Assembly (NCBI RefSeq): GCF_012999535.1
Contig: NZ_JABBWV010000004.1
Location: 124,001 to 188,000 of the forward strand
DNA length: 64,000 nucleotides
From: Microbispora sp. H11081
Lineage (GTDB): Bacteria > Actinomycetota > Actinomycetes > Streptosporangiales > Streptosporangiaceae
Reading direction: 5' to 3'
Shown: piece after piece, positions 8,196 to 16,915 of the stretch
Position numbering within the stretch: position 1 is the first letter of the stretch
How the letters are laid out: the number at the start of each line of letters is the position of its first letter
Program-made: the position numbers and the translations under genes
Notes under the pieces: model-generated
Told to the model about the DNA's origin: nothing
The model's input: only the letters and a program-made list of their open reading frames with translations
The model's database searches: none

Positions 8196-9203
8196 ATGAG
8201 TCAGGAGCACCCGCTCGTCTCTGTGATCATCCCCAGTTACAACAGGTCCGACGTACTGCGGCTCTGCCTCGACGCGGTCAAGGAGCAGACCTATCCGCAC
8301 ATCGAGGTCATCGTGGTGGACGACTGCGGCACCGAGGACGCGGCACAGGTGGCCGAGTCGAAGGGCGCCAGGGTGGTGCGCACCCGCGTCAACGGCGGCC
8401 CGACCCCCGCGCGCAACCTCGGCGCCGAGCACGCCACGGGAGAGATCCTCTTCTTCCTCGACGCCGACATCGCGCTCGACCCCGACGCCGTGGAGAACGC
8501 GGTGCGGATCCTGGAGTCCCACCCGGAGGTCGGCGCGCTCGGCGGCATCCTGCGGCCTGAGTCGCTGATGTCCCAGAGCCTGGCCTCGCAGTATCGCGCG
8601 CTGCAGATGCACCGCTGGTGGATGCCCGCCCATCGGCCCACCCTGGAGTTGCACGCGTCGGTGCTGGTGGTCCCCGCCAAGGTGTTCGCCGAGGTCGGTC
8701 CCTTCGATCCCCGGCTGCGCGAGACGGTCTCCTCGGACTACCGCATCAGGGTGACGCGGTCCCACCAGGTGAAGCTGAGCGACGCGATCCGCGGCAGGAA
8801 GGATCACGACCACACCGCGCGGATGATCCTGGGCAAGGTGTTCCGCCGCGCCCGTCTCAGCGCGCTCGACTGGCGTCAGGGCGAGACGCCCGGCGACTCG
8901 GTGCCCCGCGCGGTCGGCGGCGTCCTGCTGCTCGCCGCGGTCCCCGCGCTCGCGCTGCCCATCGTGGCGGGACGTGCCGGGGCGCTCGTGTCACCCGCGC
9001 TCGTCGCCGCCGCGGCGGCCCTGGACGCCGGCACCTATCGCTTCGCCTTCGCGCAGCGGGGCGCCGCCTTCGGCGTGTACTTCTCCGGCATGCACCTCGC
9101 CGTCACCTTCACCGGCGCGCTCGGCGGAGCGGTGGGCGTGCTCCAGCGTCTGGCGCTCTCCCGCCTGGAGAAGCCCGCCCAGGCGCTGGCAGCGCAGGAC
9201 TGA
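8196..9203 (+). CDS. Family 2 glycosyltransferase, membrane anchored
   Basis: 335 aa GT2 enzyme: VSVIIPSYNRSDVL at residues 8-21, VIVVDDCGTED, then the metal-binding D89-A-D91 (FFLDADIALDPD), and two C-terminal hydrophobic segments. The start is ATG 8196 (GGAG six bases upstream); a longer in-frame extension would run back through the promoter elements. It is the first gene of a rightward run of three tandem GT2 paralogues and a VanJ-like gene. The NARNLG-like motif (PARNLGAEHATGEILF) is shared by all four copies, pointing to local duplication. Donor and acceptor are unknown. Confidence 0.9.
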   Translation: MSQEHPLVSVIIPSYNRSDVLRLCLDAVKEQTYPHIEVIVVDDCGTEDAAQVAESKGARVVRTRVNGGPTPARNLGAEHATGEILFFLDADIALDPDAVENAVRILESHPEVGALGGILRPESLMSQSLASQYRALQMHRWWMPAHRPTLELHASVLVVPAKVFAEVGPFDPRLRETVSSDYRIRVTRSHQVKLSDAIRGRKDHDHTARMILGKVFRRARLSALDWRQGETPGDSVPRAVGGVLLLAAVPALALPIVAGRAGALVSPALVAAAAALDAGTYRFAFAQRGAAFGVYFSGMHLAVTFTGALGGAVGVLQRLALSRLEKPAQALAAQD

Positions 9204-9227
9204 ACGGACGAGGCGAGGAGGACCCCG

Positions 9228-10262
9228 ATGACGTCACAGGCACGCCCACTGGTCTCGGTCATCGTGCCGAACTACAACTACGCCCGCACGCTCGGCCTGT
9301 GCCTGAGCGCGCTGGAGCGGCAGACCTATCCGCACATCGAGGTCATCGTCGTCGACGACCGCAGCACCGACGACTCGGTGGAGATCGCGCGCAGGCACGG
9401 GGTGCGGGTCGTGGAGACCGACACGAACATCGGCGCGCCCGCGGCGCGCAACCTCGGGGTGGAGTACGCGCGCGGAGACGTGCTGTTCTTCCTCGACTCC
9501 GACCTCGCCCTGGCCGAGGACGTGGTCGAGCACACGGTGAACCTGCTCACCTCCGACCCCACGCTGGGAGTGGTGTGCGGCACCTACGACCCTGAGCCGC
9601 TGATCCCCGACAGCCGGGTGGAGCGGTACCGCAGCCTCCAGTTGCACTACTGGATCTCCGGCGACGAGGGTGAGATCACCACGATCTACTCCGCGCTGTT
9701 CGCCATGCGGACGGAGGTCTTCCACGAGGTGGGCCCGCTCAACCCCGCGCTGCGGCACAGCGAGAACGCCGAGTACGGCCACCGGGTCACCACCAAGCGC
9801 TACCGCATCGTGCTGGACAACCGGATCAGGGGACGGCACGACCACGACGACAGGCTCGGCGTGGTGCTGTCGAAGTTCTTCCACCGCGCCCGCCTGCACA
9901 TCCCGCTCTATCTGCGCCGCCCCGACTTCAACGGCGGGCCGGCCCAGAGCAGCCGCGGGTGGGGCTCGCTCGCCGCCCTGTTCGCCGTGCTCTGCGCGCC
10001 GCTGCCGGTGGTGCTCGGGCCGGTCTGGCTGGTCGCGCCGGTCGCGCTGCTGGCCGGGTCGATCGCCGCGGACCTCGGCATGTACCGCTTCGTCCTGCGT
10101 TACGCCGGCCTGTGGTTCACCCTCTACTTCGCCGCGATCCACTTCCTGGTGAACGTCACCGTCGCGGTGGCGGTGTTCGCCGGCGTCGCCCAGTGCGTCC
10201 TGTCCAGCCGGTTCAGGCGCACCTACGACATCCCCGCCCGCTCCGCGTCGGTGGAGGCGTGA
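9228..10262 (+). CDS. Family 2 glycosyltransferase, membrane anchored
   Basis: 344 aa, closely related to its two neighbours (VSVIVPNYNYARTL, VVDDRSTDDSVEIARR, FFLDSDLALAED, YDPEPLIPDSRVERYR). GT-A catalytic half is followed by a basic linker with the HDHDDRLG motif and two transmembrane helices. GAGGAGG-type ribosome site lies before ATG 9228. It is 24 bp downstream of the previous GT2 and its stop is directly followed by the next GT2. Such tandem triplets often add successive sugars to one lipid-linked acceptor, but that is inference. Confidence 0.9.
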   Translation: MTSQARPLVSVIVPNYNYARTLGLCLSALERQTYPHIEVIVVDDRSTDDSVEIARRHGVRVVETDTNIGAPAARNLGVEYARGDVLFFLDSDLALAEDVVEHTVNLLTSDPTLGVVCGTYDPEPLIPDSRVERYRSLQLHYWISGDEGEITTIYSALFAMRTEVFHEVGPLNPALRHSENAEYGHRVTTKRYRIVLDNRIRGRHDHDDRLGVVLSKFFHRARLHIPLYLRRPDFNGGPAQSSRGWGSLAALFAVLCAPLPVVLGPVWLVAPVALLAGSIAADLGMYRFVLRYAGLWFTLYFAAIHFLVNVTVAVAVFAGVAQCVLSSRFRRTYDIPARSASVEA

Positions 10263-10264
10263 CC

Positions 10265-11305
10265 GTGACAGAGCATTCACCCCTGGTGTCCGTGATCGTG
10301 CCCAACTACAACTACGCCGCCTCCCTGGAGCTGTGCCTGCGGGCGATGCGGGTGCAGACGTACCGGCAGATCGAGCTGATCGTGGTCGACGACGGCAGCA
10401 CCGACGACTCGGTCGAGGTCGCGCGGCGGCTCGGCGTGCGGGTCATCCGCACGGAACGCAACATGGGGGTGGCGGGAGCGCGAAACCTGGGCGCGGCGCA
10501 CGCCCTGGGTGAAATCCTGGTGTTCGTGGACTCCGACGTCGCCGCCTACCCCGACGCCGTGGAGGTCGCCGTGCGCATGCTCGCCGCCGACCCCCGGCTG
10601 GGGGCGGTGTGCAGCATCCACGACCCAGAGCCGCTGATCCGCGACAGCCTCGTCGAGGAGTACCGCGCGCTGCAGTACTACTACTGGACGGCGAGCTCCG
10701 AGGGGCCGATCTCGTTCCTGTTCCCGGCGCTGATGGCGATGCCCCGGCGCGTGTTCGACGAGCTCGGGCCGTTCAACACCCGGCTGCGCGAGACGGAGGA
10801 GGTCGACTACGGTCACCGCCTCACCCAGCGATACGGCATGGTGCTCACGTCGGCGATCCGCTCGCGGCACGACCACGACCACAACCTGCCCCGCCTGCTG
10901 CGCAAGCTGTACCGGCGGGGCCGCGCCCGGGTGCCGCTGTACGCGCGGCGGCGGCGGTTCGCAACCGGGTTCGAGACCTCCAACAGGGCCGGTGGCAGCC
11001 TCGCGGCGCTGGCGGCGGTGGCCTCGATACCGGTGGCGGTGGTGCTCGGTCCCGCCGGGGCCGCGCTCCCGGCCCTCGCCCTGGCCGTGTCGGTGGCGGC
11101 CGACCTCGGCATGTACCGCTTCGTGCTGCGCAGGCGCGGCCCGCTGTTCCTGCTCTACTTCGGCGCCGTGCACTTCCTGGTGAACGTGACCATCGCGGCC
11201 GGGGTGGCGGCGGGCGCCGTGCGGTGGCTGTTCTCGGCGAGGTTCCGCCGGCTCTACGACGCCGACCTGCCCGCGCGTCCCCCGGCGCTCGGGGAGGCCG
11301 CGTGA
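10265..11305 (+). CDS. Family 2 glycosyltransferase, membrane anchored
   Basis: 346 aa, third tandem GT2 paralogue (VSVIVPNYNYAASL, VVDDGSTDDSVEVARR, VFVDSDVAAYPD, IHDPEPLIRDSLVEEYR). The same C-terminal membrane helices as its neighbours are present (DLGMYRFVLRR, then HFLVNVTIAAG). Two in-frame GTG codons are possible: 10259 overlaps the upstream TGA, but it lies one base from GGAGG. 10265 has the correct 7-nt spacing and is preferred. Its stop overlaps the start of a 17-codon coupling reading frame. Confidence 0.9.
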   Translation: MTEHSPLVSVIVPNYNYAASLELCLRAMRVQTYRQIELIVVDDGSTDDSVEVARRLGVRVIRTERNMGVAGARNLGAAHALGEILVFVDSDVAAYPDAVEVAVRMLAADPRLGAVCSIHDPEPLIRDSLVEEYRALQYYYWTASSEGPISFLFPALMAMPRRVFDELGPFNTRLRETEEVDYGHRLTQRYGMVLTSAIRSRHDHDHNLPRLLRKLYRRGRARVPLYARRRRFATGFETSNRAGGSLAALAAVASIPVAVVLGPAGAALPALALAVSVAADLGMYRFVLRRRGPLFLLYFGAVHFLVNVTIAAGVAAGAVRWLFSARFRRLYDADLPARPPALGEAA

Positions 11306-11355
11306 CGGCGTTCGCCGCGCCCGCGCCGCGCCTTCTGACAGGGCGCGGCGCATGA
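11302..11355 (+). CDS. Possible 17-codon coupling peptide between GT2 and VanJ-like genes
   Basis: A GTG at 11302 overlaps the glycosyltransferase stop (GTGA), is preceded by GGGGAGG, and reads 17 codons to a TGA whose ATGA overlap contains the candidate start of the following VanJ-like gene at 11352. The downstream start has no Shine-Dalgarno sequence of its own, so terminating ribosomes on this mini-frame could re-initiate there. No conserved peptide is recognisable; it may act only by translation. Confidence 0.35.
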   Translation: MTAFAAPAPRLLTGRGA

Positions 11356-12512
11356 CAGGAGGCACGCGGGTCGCGACGCGCCCCGGCGGGTTCCCGCCCG
11401 CTCCGAGGGCCCGCCGGAGGATCCCTGTGGTGATGCCGGCGGCGGCCGCCTGGCTGACGTTCGCGGTGCTGCACCGCGCGCTGTCCGGCCGGGTGTGGTG
11501 GTGGCAGGTCCCCGAGCTCGTCCCCCCGCTGGCGTTCGCGGTCGTCCCCGTCGTGCTGCTCGCGGCGGTCTTGGTGGCGCGCCACGCGCGCCGCGCGGCC
11601 GTCGCGATGGCTCTGGTGTCACTGGTGCTGGGCGCGGGCGCCGGCGGGCTCAACCTCGCCTCGCTGTGGCACCGCGCCACCCCGGCTCCGCCCGGCGCGA
11701 TCAGCGTGTTCTCCTGGAACACCTTCTATTGGGACCAGTCGGCAGAGGCCGGGCGGGCGATGCCCCCGCCAACCGGCACTCCCCAGTGGGAGTCCGACGG
11801 TTTCTACCGCTATCTCCGCGCCCAGAACGCCGACGTGTTCCTGCTGCAGGAGTACGTCTACTTCGGCGACGACTCACTGCCGATCCGGGTGAACGACCTG
11901 GACCGGCTGCGCCGTGAGTTCCCCGGCTACGACGTCGCCACCGCGGGCGAGATGGTGACGCTGTCGCGCTTCCCGATCGTCGCGCGGCGCGGCCTCGACC
12001 TGGGACCCTGGCTGGAGCCCGGCGGCGGCTCGCCCGTGCCGCCGGGCTCCCGCTGGCCCGGCTTCCACACCGTGAAGACGCTGCGTACGGACCTGGACGT
12101 CGGCGGCAGGACCGTCTCGTTCTACAACACGCACATCAACACGCCGATCGACTCGTCGCCGCCCGGCCTGGATCCCCGCCGCCTCAACCTCACCCAGCAC
12201 GAGGCGCGCAAGGCGAACCTCCGCGCCCTCGCGGCCGACGTCGAGGCGAACCCGCTGCCGGCCTTCGTGGCCGGAGACTTCAACGCGTCCCCGGCCATGG
12301 GCATCATGCGCCTGCTGCCGCGGCGGCTGACCGACGCGGGACCCGCGATCGACTCGATCTACCCCGCGACCTGGGACGACCGGTTGCCGCTGTGGCGGAT
12401 CGACTGGGCGTTCACCACCCCGGGCATCGCCGTGCACGAGTATCGGATCATCCCCTCGGAGGGCCAGTCGGACCACAGCGGCCAGCGCCTGGTCATCTCA
12501 CTGACTCGGTGA
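11352..12512 (+). CDS. VanJ-like membrane endonuclease/exonuclease/phosphatase family protein
   Basis: 386 aa, paralogue of the product of 6756-7967: basic N-terminus, three transmembrane helices (AAAAWLTFAVLHRAL, then ELVPPLAFAVVPVVLLAAV, then a third), and an EEP domain with FSWNTFYWD, FNTHI-like FYNTHINTP, AGDFNASPAMG and SEGQSDHSGQ. Expected to hydrolyse a polyprenyl pyrophosphate or related lipid phosphate outside the membrane. The start is uncertain: ATG 11352 fits translational coupling and aligns with the paralogue's basic tail. GTG 11427 has a good GGAGG but would remove that tail. Its last 20 bp overlap the convergent SARP gene. Confidence 0.83.
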   Translation: MTGGTRVATRPGGFPPAPRARRRIPVVMPAAAAWLTFAVLHRALSGRVWWWQVPELVPPLAFAVVPVVLLAAVLVARHARRAAVAMALVSLVLGAGAGGLNLASLWHRATPAPPGAISVFSWNTFYWDQSAEAGRAMPPPTGTPQWESDGFYRYLRAQNADVFLLQEYVYFGDDSLPIRVNDLDRLRREFPGYDVATAGEMVTLSRFPIVARRGLDLGPWLEPGGGSPVPPGSRWPGFHTVKTLRTDLDVGGRTVSFYNTHINTPIDSSPPGLDPRRLNLTQHEARKANLRALAADVEANPLPAFVAGDFNASPAMGIMRLLPRRLTDAGPAIDSIYPATWDDRLPLWRIDWAFTTPGIAVHEYRIIPSEGQSDHSGQRLVISLTR

Positions 12513-13290
12513 CCTGGGCGAGCAGCAGGTCACGCGGCTGGGCCCGCCGGCCGGTCCGCACGAGCGGTTCCCCGTCGCCGCGCAGGATCCGCAGGTGCAG
12601 CGCGCGCAGTTCCGGCCCCGGCTCGACGCCGAGGCGGTCGGCGAGATACCCGCGCAGGCGGGCGTACAGGGCCACCGCCTCCGCCGTACGGCCGAGGGCG
12701 CACAGGCCGCGCATGAGCATGTCCGCGAGGGGCTCCGCGAGCGGGTAGTGCGGCACCAGCGGGGTGAGCTCGGCGACCACGATGTCCGGGCGGCCCTGGC
12801 GCAGGTGCGCCTGGGCCCGGATGGCGAGGGCGCCGACGAACTCCTGCTCGATGCCGTACCGCATGCGGGCCGCCCAGTCTCCGGGAACGCCGGCCAGCGG
12901 CGCGCCCCGCCACAGCTCCACGGCCTCGGCCAGCAGCGCGGCCCGTACGGTGTCGTCGTGGGTGTTGCGCGCCTGCGTGGTCAGCCGGCGGAACCGGTGG
13001 GCGTCCACCCGCTCGGGGTCGATCTCCAGCGCGTACCCGCCGCCGCGGCGCTCGATGGAGGCCCCGGTCCCGGTCAGCGCCTGCCGCAGCCGGGCGATGT
13101 GGGCGTACACCGAGTCGGTCGCCCGGTCAGGTGGGTCGTCCCAGACCCGCTCGATCATCGTACGGAGCGACACCGGGCGGTCGGCGTCGACCGCCAGGGC
13201 CGCCAGCACCGCGCGCCGCTGGGGTGGGCCCAGGGGGACGCGGCGATCGTCCAGGGTCACCTCGACCGGTCCCAACAAGCGGACGTCCAT
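12493..13290 (-). CDS. SARP/BTAD-type transcriptional activator
   Basis: 265 aa. An OmpR-like winged helix (about residues 1-90; VRLLGPVEV start, VYAHIARLRQAL recognition region) is followed by a bacterial transcriptional activation domain with tetratricopeptide-like helices (to about 245). These are the two parts of a minimal SARP activator. It is the last gene of the operon aminotransferase-epimerase-UbiA-SARP (only 21 bp after the UbiA gene) with AAGGAAGG before the ATG. Together with the larger SARP at 16916 it is a good candidate to bind the mirrored 11-bp repeats at 8.0-8.13 kb. Confidence 0.88.
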   Translation of the reverse strand: MDVRLLGPVEVTLDDRRVPLGPPQRRAVLAALAVDADRPVSLRTMIERVWDDPPDRATDSVYAHIARLRQALTGTGASIERRGGGYALEIDPERVDAHRFRRLTTQARNTHDDTVRAALLAEAVELWRGAPLAGVPGDWAARMRYGIEQEFVGALAIRAQAHLRQGRPDIVVAELTPLVPHYPLAEPLADMLMRGLCALGRTAEAVALYARLRGYLADRLGVEPGPELRALHLRILRGDGEPLVRTGRRAQPRDLLLAQVTESVR

Positions 13291-13311
13291 CGCCTTCCTT
13301 CCATGTCGCTC

Positions 13312-14295
13312 TCACAAAGAGAGGGCGGCCGCCAGCGACGGGCGGTGGACGAGCACGAGCGTCACGCCCAGGGTCGCGGCCCAGACCATCGAGTTCGCGA
13401 CCATGACGCGGTCGCGCAGCAGGATGCGGACCGGGTCGCCGCCCTCCTTGTCCATCAGCTGGATCTGCAGGTATCGGAACAGCGCGAACAGCGCGAACGG
13501 AGTGGACAGCATCATCGCCGTCTGGCCGTGCTGGGGTCCGAATGGCCCCTCGTCACGCAGGTACATCAGGCCGGATACGAGGGCGAGCACCGAGGCGATC
13601 TGCAGCAGCCAGTTGGTCAGCTCCATCGAGTAGCCGCGCAGGGCGGGCCGATGGACGGACCCGCCGTGCAGCAGTTCCTGGCGGCGCTTGCCGATCAGCA
13701 GCAGCAGGGACATCGAGAACACCGTGATCAGCAGCCAGGCGGGCGCCCGGCCTCCTGTCACCTCGAAGCCCTGCACGACGCGCAGGACGAAGCCGGCCGC
13801 CACCGTCCCCACGTCGATCAGCGGCAGGTGCTTGAGGAAACGGCTGTAGGCGACGTTGAGCAGGAGATACAGCAGCACCGGCCAGTACGACACCGGGGAC
13901 TGGGCGACGATCACGGCGAGCAGCGCCAGCAGCAGGGCGCAGCAGACGCCCGCGGTCACCACACCCACCCGGCCGGCCGCGACGGGGCGGTGGCGCTTGA
14001 CGGGATGATGCCGGTCCCGGTGCCGGTCGGCGATGTCGTTGCCGATGTAGACGGCGGCCGAGGCGACCATGAACGCCACGGTGGCCAGGACGACGTCCAT
14101 CACCTGGGTCATGCCCTGGGCGGGTGCGCCGATGAGCGCCACGGGGACGAGGAGGATCGCCTTGGCCGAGTGGGAGGGCCGGATCAGACCGGCCAGGTCC
14201 GCGGCCAGACGCGTCCAGGTCCGCGCGGCCCGGTCCTGGGACCGTGGCGGATGCTGCGGGCTGTCCGGAAGGTCCGCCGATTCGATAACGTGCAT
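13312..14295 (-). CDS. UbiA family prenyltransferase, decaprenyl-phosphate phosphoribosyltransferase-like
   Basis: 327-aa integral membrane protein of eight to nine helices. It carries the first Asp-rich motif NDIADRHRDRHHPVKRHRP (N86-P104 region) in the form typical of DPPR synthases, and the second motif YSRFLKHLPLIDV. In mycobacteria this family moves 5-phosphoribosyl from PRPP to decaprenyl phosphate, the first step to decaprenyl-phospho-arabinose. The same reaction here is plausible because the cluster handles polyprenyl-linked sugars, but substrate is inference. The ATG at 14295 is 15 bp downstream of the epimerase stop, so it is part of the same operon. Confidence 0.82.
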   Translation of the reverse strand: MHVIESADLPDSPQHPPRSQDRAARTWTRLAADLAGLIRPSHSAKAILLVPVALIGAPAQGMTQVMDVVLATVAFMVASAAVYIGNDIADRHRDRHHPVKRHRPVAAGRVGVVTAGVCCALLLALLAVIVAQSPVSYWPVLLYLLLNVAYSRFLKHLPLIDVGTVAAGFVLRVVQGFEVTGGRAPAWLLITVFSMSLLLLIGKRRQELLHGGSVHRPALRGYSMELTNWLLQIASVLALVSGLMYLRDEGPFGPQHGQTAMMLSTPFALFALFRYLQIQLMDKEGGDPVRILLRDRVMVANSMVWAATLGVTLVLVHRPSLAAALSL

Positions 14296-14310
14296 GATCT
14301 CCCCGTCAGC

Positions 14311-15351
14311 TCAGAAGAAGACTTTCGCCAGCGCGAGCGCGCCCTGCCGCCACGCGTCGCGGCTCGTCTGGCCGGCGCCGCGCGCCGCCCCGGACGCCCG
14401 CTGCTCCCGCCACCAGGCGTACGTGCGGAGGATGGCGTCGCGGTTGGACAGGCGAGGTCGGAATCCGAGCCGGTCACGGGCCTTGTCGATGCTGACGTAG
14501 GAGTCGGCGAGCAGTTTGCGCACCAGCCGTCCGTACACGGGGGACATCCTGGTGCGTTCCAGCAGTCGCAGCCCCGCCAGGGTCGGGCCGGCGGGCAGCG
14601 AGACGACGCGCTTGCCGTGGCCGGCCGCGTCGAGCACCGCCTGGAAGTCCTCGCGCAGCGTGCCGAACTCGGCCGCCGCCAGGTTGTAGGTGTCGTTGGC
14701 GACGTCGGCCGGCGCGTCGAGCACGCCGGCGATGGCGTCGACCAGGTCCTCGACGGCGAACATCTGCACGCGCTTGTCGCCCTTGCCGAGCACGGGGAAG
14801 TTGCGGCCCTCCTCGGCCCATTCGAAGAGCATGGCGAACAGGCCCATCCGGCCGGGCCCGAGGAAGGTCTTGGGGCGCAGGATGGGCAGGCACATCCCCC
14901 CGGCGCGGTACTTCTCCGCCAGTTCCTCCGCCTCGGCCTTCGCCCGCGTGTAGGGGTCGACCGGCTCGCGCGGGTGCTCCTCGGGCGTGGGCACGAGTGT
15001 CGGCAGGCCGTACACGGCCGTGGAGGAGATGTGGACCATCCGCCCCACGCCGGTCAGGCGAGCGGCCTCCAGGACCGTGCCGGTGCCCCTGACGATCAGG
15101 TCGTGGATCTGCTCGGCCGGATAGCTCGGCAGCGCGCCCGCGCAGTGGACCACGGCGTCGGCCCCGTCCATCGCCCCGGTCAGCAGCCCCAGGTCGCGTA
15201 TGTCGCCGCACTGGTGCCGGGCCGCGAGCAGCGGGTCGGTCTGCGGGCGCAGGTCCACGCCGAGCACGTCGTGTCCGTCGAGCACGAGCCGGCGGGCGAG
15301 GTTGCCGCCGAGCATTCCGGCGCTGCCGGTGACTACGACCCGCTGGACCAC
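14311..15351 (-). CDS. NAD-dependent epimerase/dehydratase (extended SDR)
   Basis: 346 aa. N-terminal Rossmann motif VVVTGSAGMLGGNLA (TGxxGxxG), acidic residue after beta-2 (GVDLR), HISSTAVYG and the catalytic Tyr-x3-Lys in DPYTRAKAEAE. This is the fold of enzymes that epimerise, dehydrate or reduce nucleotide sugars or sterol-like substrates. GTG 15351 overlaps the last 19 bases of the aminotransferase gene. Together with the aminotransferase it could produce an amino-sugar or amino-cyclitol precursor; a DPR 2'-oxidoreductase-like role next to the UbiA enzyme is an alternative, although such reductases are usually classical SDRs. Confidence 0.8.
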   Translation of the reverse strand: MVQRVVVTGSAGMLGGNLARRLVLDGHDVLGVDLRPQTDPLLAARHQCGDIRDLGLLTGAMDGADAVVHCAGALPSYPAEQIHDLIVRGTGTVLEAARLTGVGRMVHISSTAVYGLPTLVPTPEEHPREPVDPYTRAKAEAEELAEKYRAGGMCLPILRPKTFLGPGRMGLFAMLFEWAEEGRNFPVLGKGDKRVQMFAVEDLVDAIAGVLDAPADVANDTYNLAAAEFGTLREDFQAVLDAAGHGKRVVSLPAGPTLAGLRLLERTRMSPVYGRLVRKLLADSYVSIDKARDRLGFRPRLSNRDAILRTYAWWREQRASGAARGAGQTSRDAWRQGALALAKVFF

Positions 15352-16766
15352 CGCGACCCCACCTTCTCCCGTACGAAGCGGCTGAGCAGCCGCGGCAGGC
15401 CCTTGGACAGCGTCTTGTCGAGGCCGTCCAGGAAGAACTCGACCTCCTCCGGTTCGATGACGAGCGTCGGCGCGACGACGAGCGGGTTGTCGGCGTTCGG
15501 GCTGTAGTAGGAGACGATCCCGTGCTCGCGGTAGAGGTCCGCGATCACCGAGAGGGTGATCAGCTTGGTGCGGAACTGCGGATCGTGGGAGAAACCGGGC
15601 GCGAACTTGCCGGCCAGGTCGAGCACCTTGGGGCCGCCCGCGAGGAACACCCCCCACAGCGCGCCCACGCCGCTCACGCGGCCGACCACGTCGGGATGGC
15701 GCTTGGCGATGTTCTCCAGGCCGGGCCGCAGGACGCGCTCGATCTGCCGCGCCCTGGCCGGGTAGTCCTCCTCGATGGCGATGTTGATGGCCTCGATGGC
15801 GGTGACGGTCTCCTCGCCGAACCCGTAGTAGGTCGTGCTGTGCAGGATGACGTCCGAGAGCCGGTCGTACGCCTTGCGGAAGATGGGCTCACGCGCGGTG
15901 TAGCCGGAGATCGACGCCTTTCCGCCGCCGAGCGACTTGGAATACACGAGGACGTCGGGCAGGAGGCCGGGGTAGCGCATGAAGTAGAAGAGGCTGCCCG
16001 TCTTGCCCCATCCCGTGTAGACCTCATCGAAGATGAGCATGATGTCGTTCACGTCGCAGAGCCGGCGCAACTCGTACAGGTCGGCCTCCGACCAGCAGCG
16101 CATGCTCGACGCGCTGTACGGCTCCGCCATGATCGCGTAGATGTCGCACCGTCCGTCGGGGGTGCGCGAGTTCTCGATCAGCTCGCGGACGGCGGCCACG
16201 TCTCCGTAGGGGTACACGGCGATGCCCGGCAGGCCGGGGAAGCGGAAGGAGTTCTCGGCCGATCCCGTCAGGCTCCCCGCGCCCAGGGTCTTGCCGTGGA
16301 AGCTGATGTCGGAGCGCAGGATCGTGTTGCGCCGCCCCTCGTGGTACTTGTACGCCAGCTTCACGGCGCCCTCGTTGGCCTCCGCGCCCGAGTTGGGGAA
16401 GTAGGAGATGTTCAGGTCGCCCGGCAGCACCTCGGCCATGTTGTGGCTCAGCGCGGCCACGTACGGCGAGAAGAACGCCTTGTGCACCTCCATGCGCCGC
16501 CGTTCGGCGAAGCGGCGCCTGGCCTCCAGGATGCGGGGGTGGTTGTGGCCGTGGTTGAGCACCCCGACCCCGCCGGTGACGTCGAGGACCCTGCGTCCGT
16601 CGCGGGTCCAGATCCAGGCGCCTTCCGCGCGCTCGACGAGCTCGCGCCCGAAGCCGAAGGAGGTCATGAGGTTGACCTGACTGCGGCTGACGTACTTCTT
16701 GTACAGGTCCTGGACCTGTTTCACGGTAAGGCTCTCACACGCGTCGATGCCGATCAGTTCGGACAC
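15333..16766 (-). CDS. Class III PLP-dependent aminotransferase
   Basis: 477 aa. Signature elements of the acetylornithine/GABA aminotransferase class are visible: GGVGVLNHGHNHP near 65-77, SGAEANEGAVKLA, Asp247 in IFDEVYTGWGKTG, and the PLP lysine K277 in PDVLVYSKSLGGGK. Length is slightly above the usual 430-460 aa. It would transfer an amino group to an aldehyde, ketone or keto-sugar; the partner epimerase and UbiA enzyme suggest a role in the same pathway. GTG 16766 has AAAGGGGA about 10 bases upstream. It is the first gene of a four-gene operon whose promoter lies in the 149-bp gap behind the large SARP gene. Confidence 0.88.
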   Translation of the reverse strand: MSELIGIDACESLTVKQVQDLYKKYVSRSQVNLMTSFGFGRELVERAEGAWIWTRDGRRVLDVTGGVGVLNHGHNHPRILEARRRFAERRRMEVHKAFFSPYVAALSHNMAEVLPGDLNISYFPNSGAEANEGAVKLAYKYHEGRRNTILRSDISFHGKTLGAGSLTGSAENSFRFPGLPGIAVYPYGDVAAVRELIENSRTPDGRCDIYAIMAEPYSASSMRCWSEADLYELRRLCDVNDIMLIFDEVYTGWGKTGSLFYFMRYPGLLPDVLVYSKSLGGGKASISGYTAREPIFRKAYDRLSDVILHSTTYYGFGEETVTAIEAINIAIEEDYPARARQIERVLRPGLENIAKRHPDVVGRVSGVGALWGVFLAGGPKVLDLAGKFAPGFSHDPQFRTKLITLSVIADLYREHGIVSYYSPNADNPLVVAPTLVIEPEEVEFFLDGLDKTLSKGLPRLLSRFVREKVGSRWSSGS

Positions 16767-16915
16767 GTTACGCCCATCCCCTTTACGTGATCGGAAATGC
16801 ACGTCGTCAAGACTCGTCAATACGGCCACACCCCACCCCATACGAATGCGTGTAGGTCGGTGTGGAGGACCAGGCGACGGAAAGAAAAAAGCACCCGGAA
16901 TCGACCGCCGGGAAT

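Noticed and set aside
12595..15507. 970-codon open frame on the plus strand across SARP, UbiA and epimerase genes
   Set aside because: Its translation is low-complexity His/Arg/Gly/Gln text typical of an antisense frame in GC-rich DNA. The minus-strand genes have clear family motifs.
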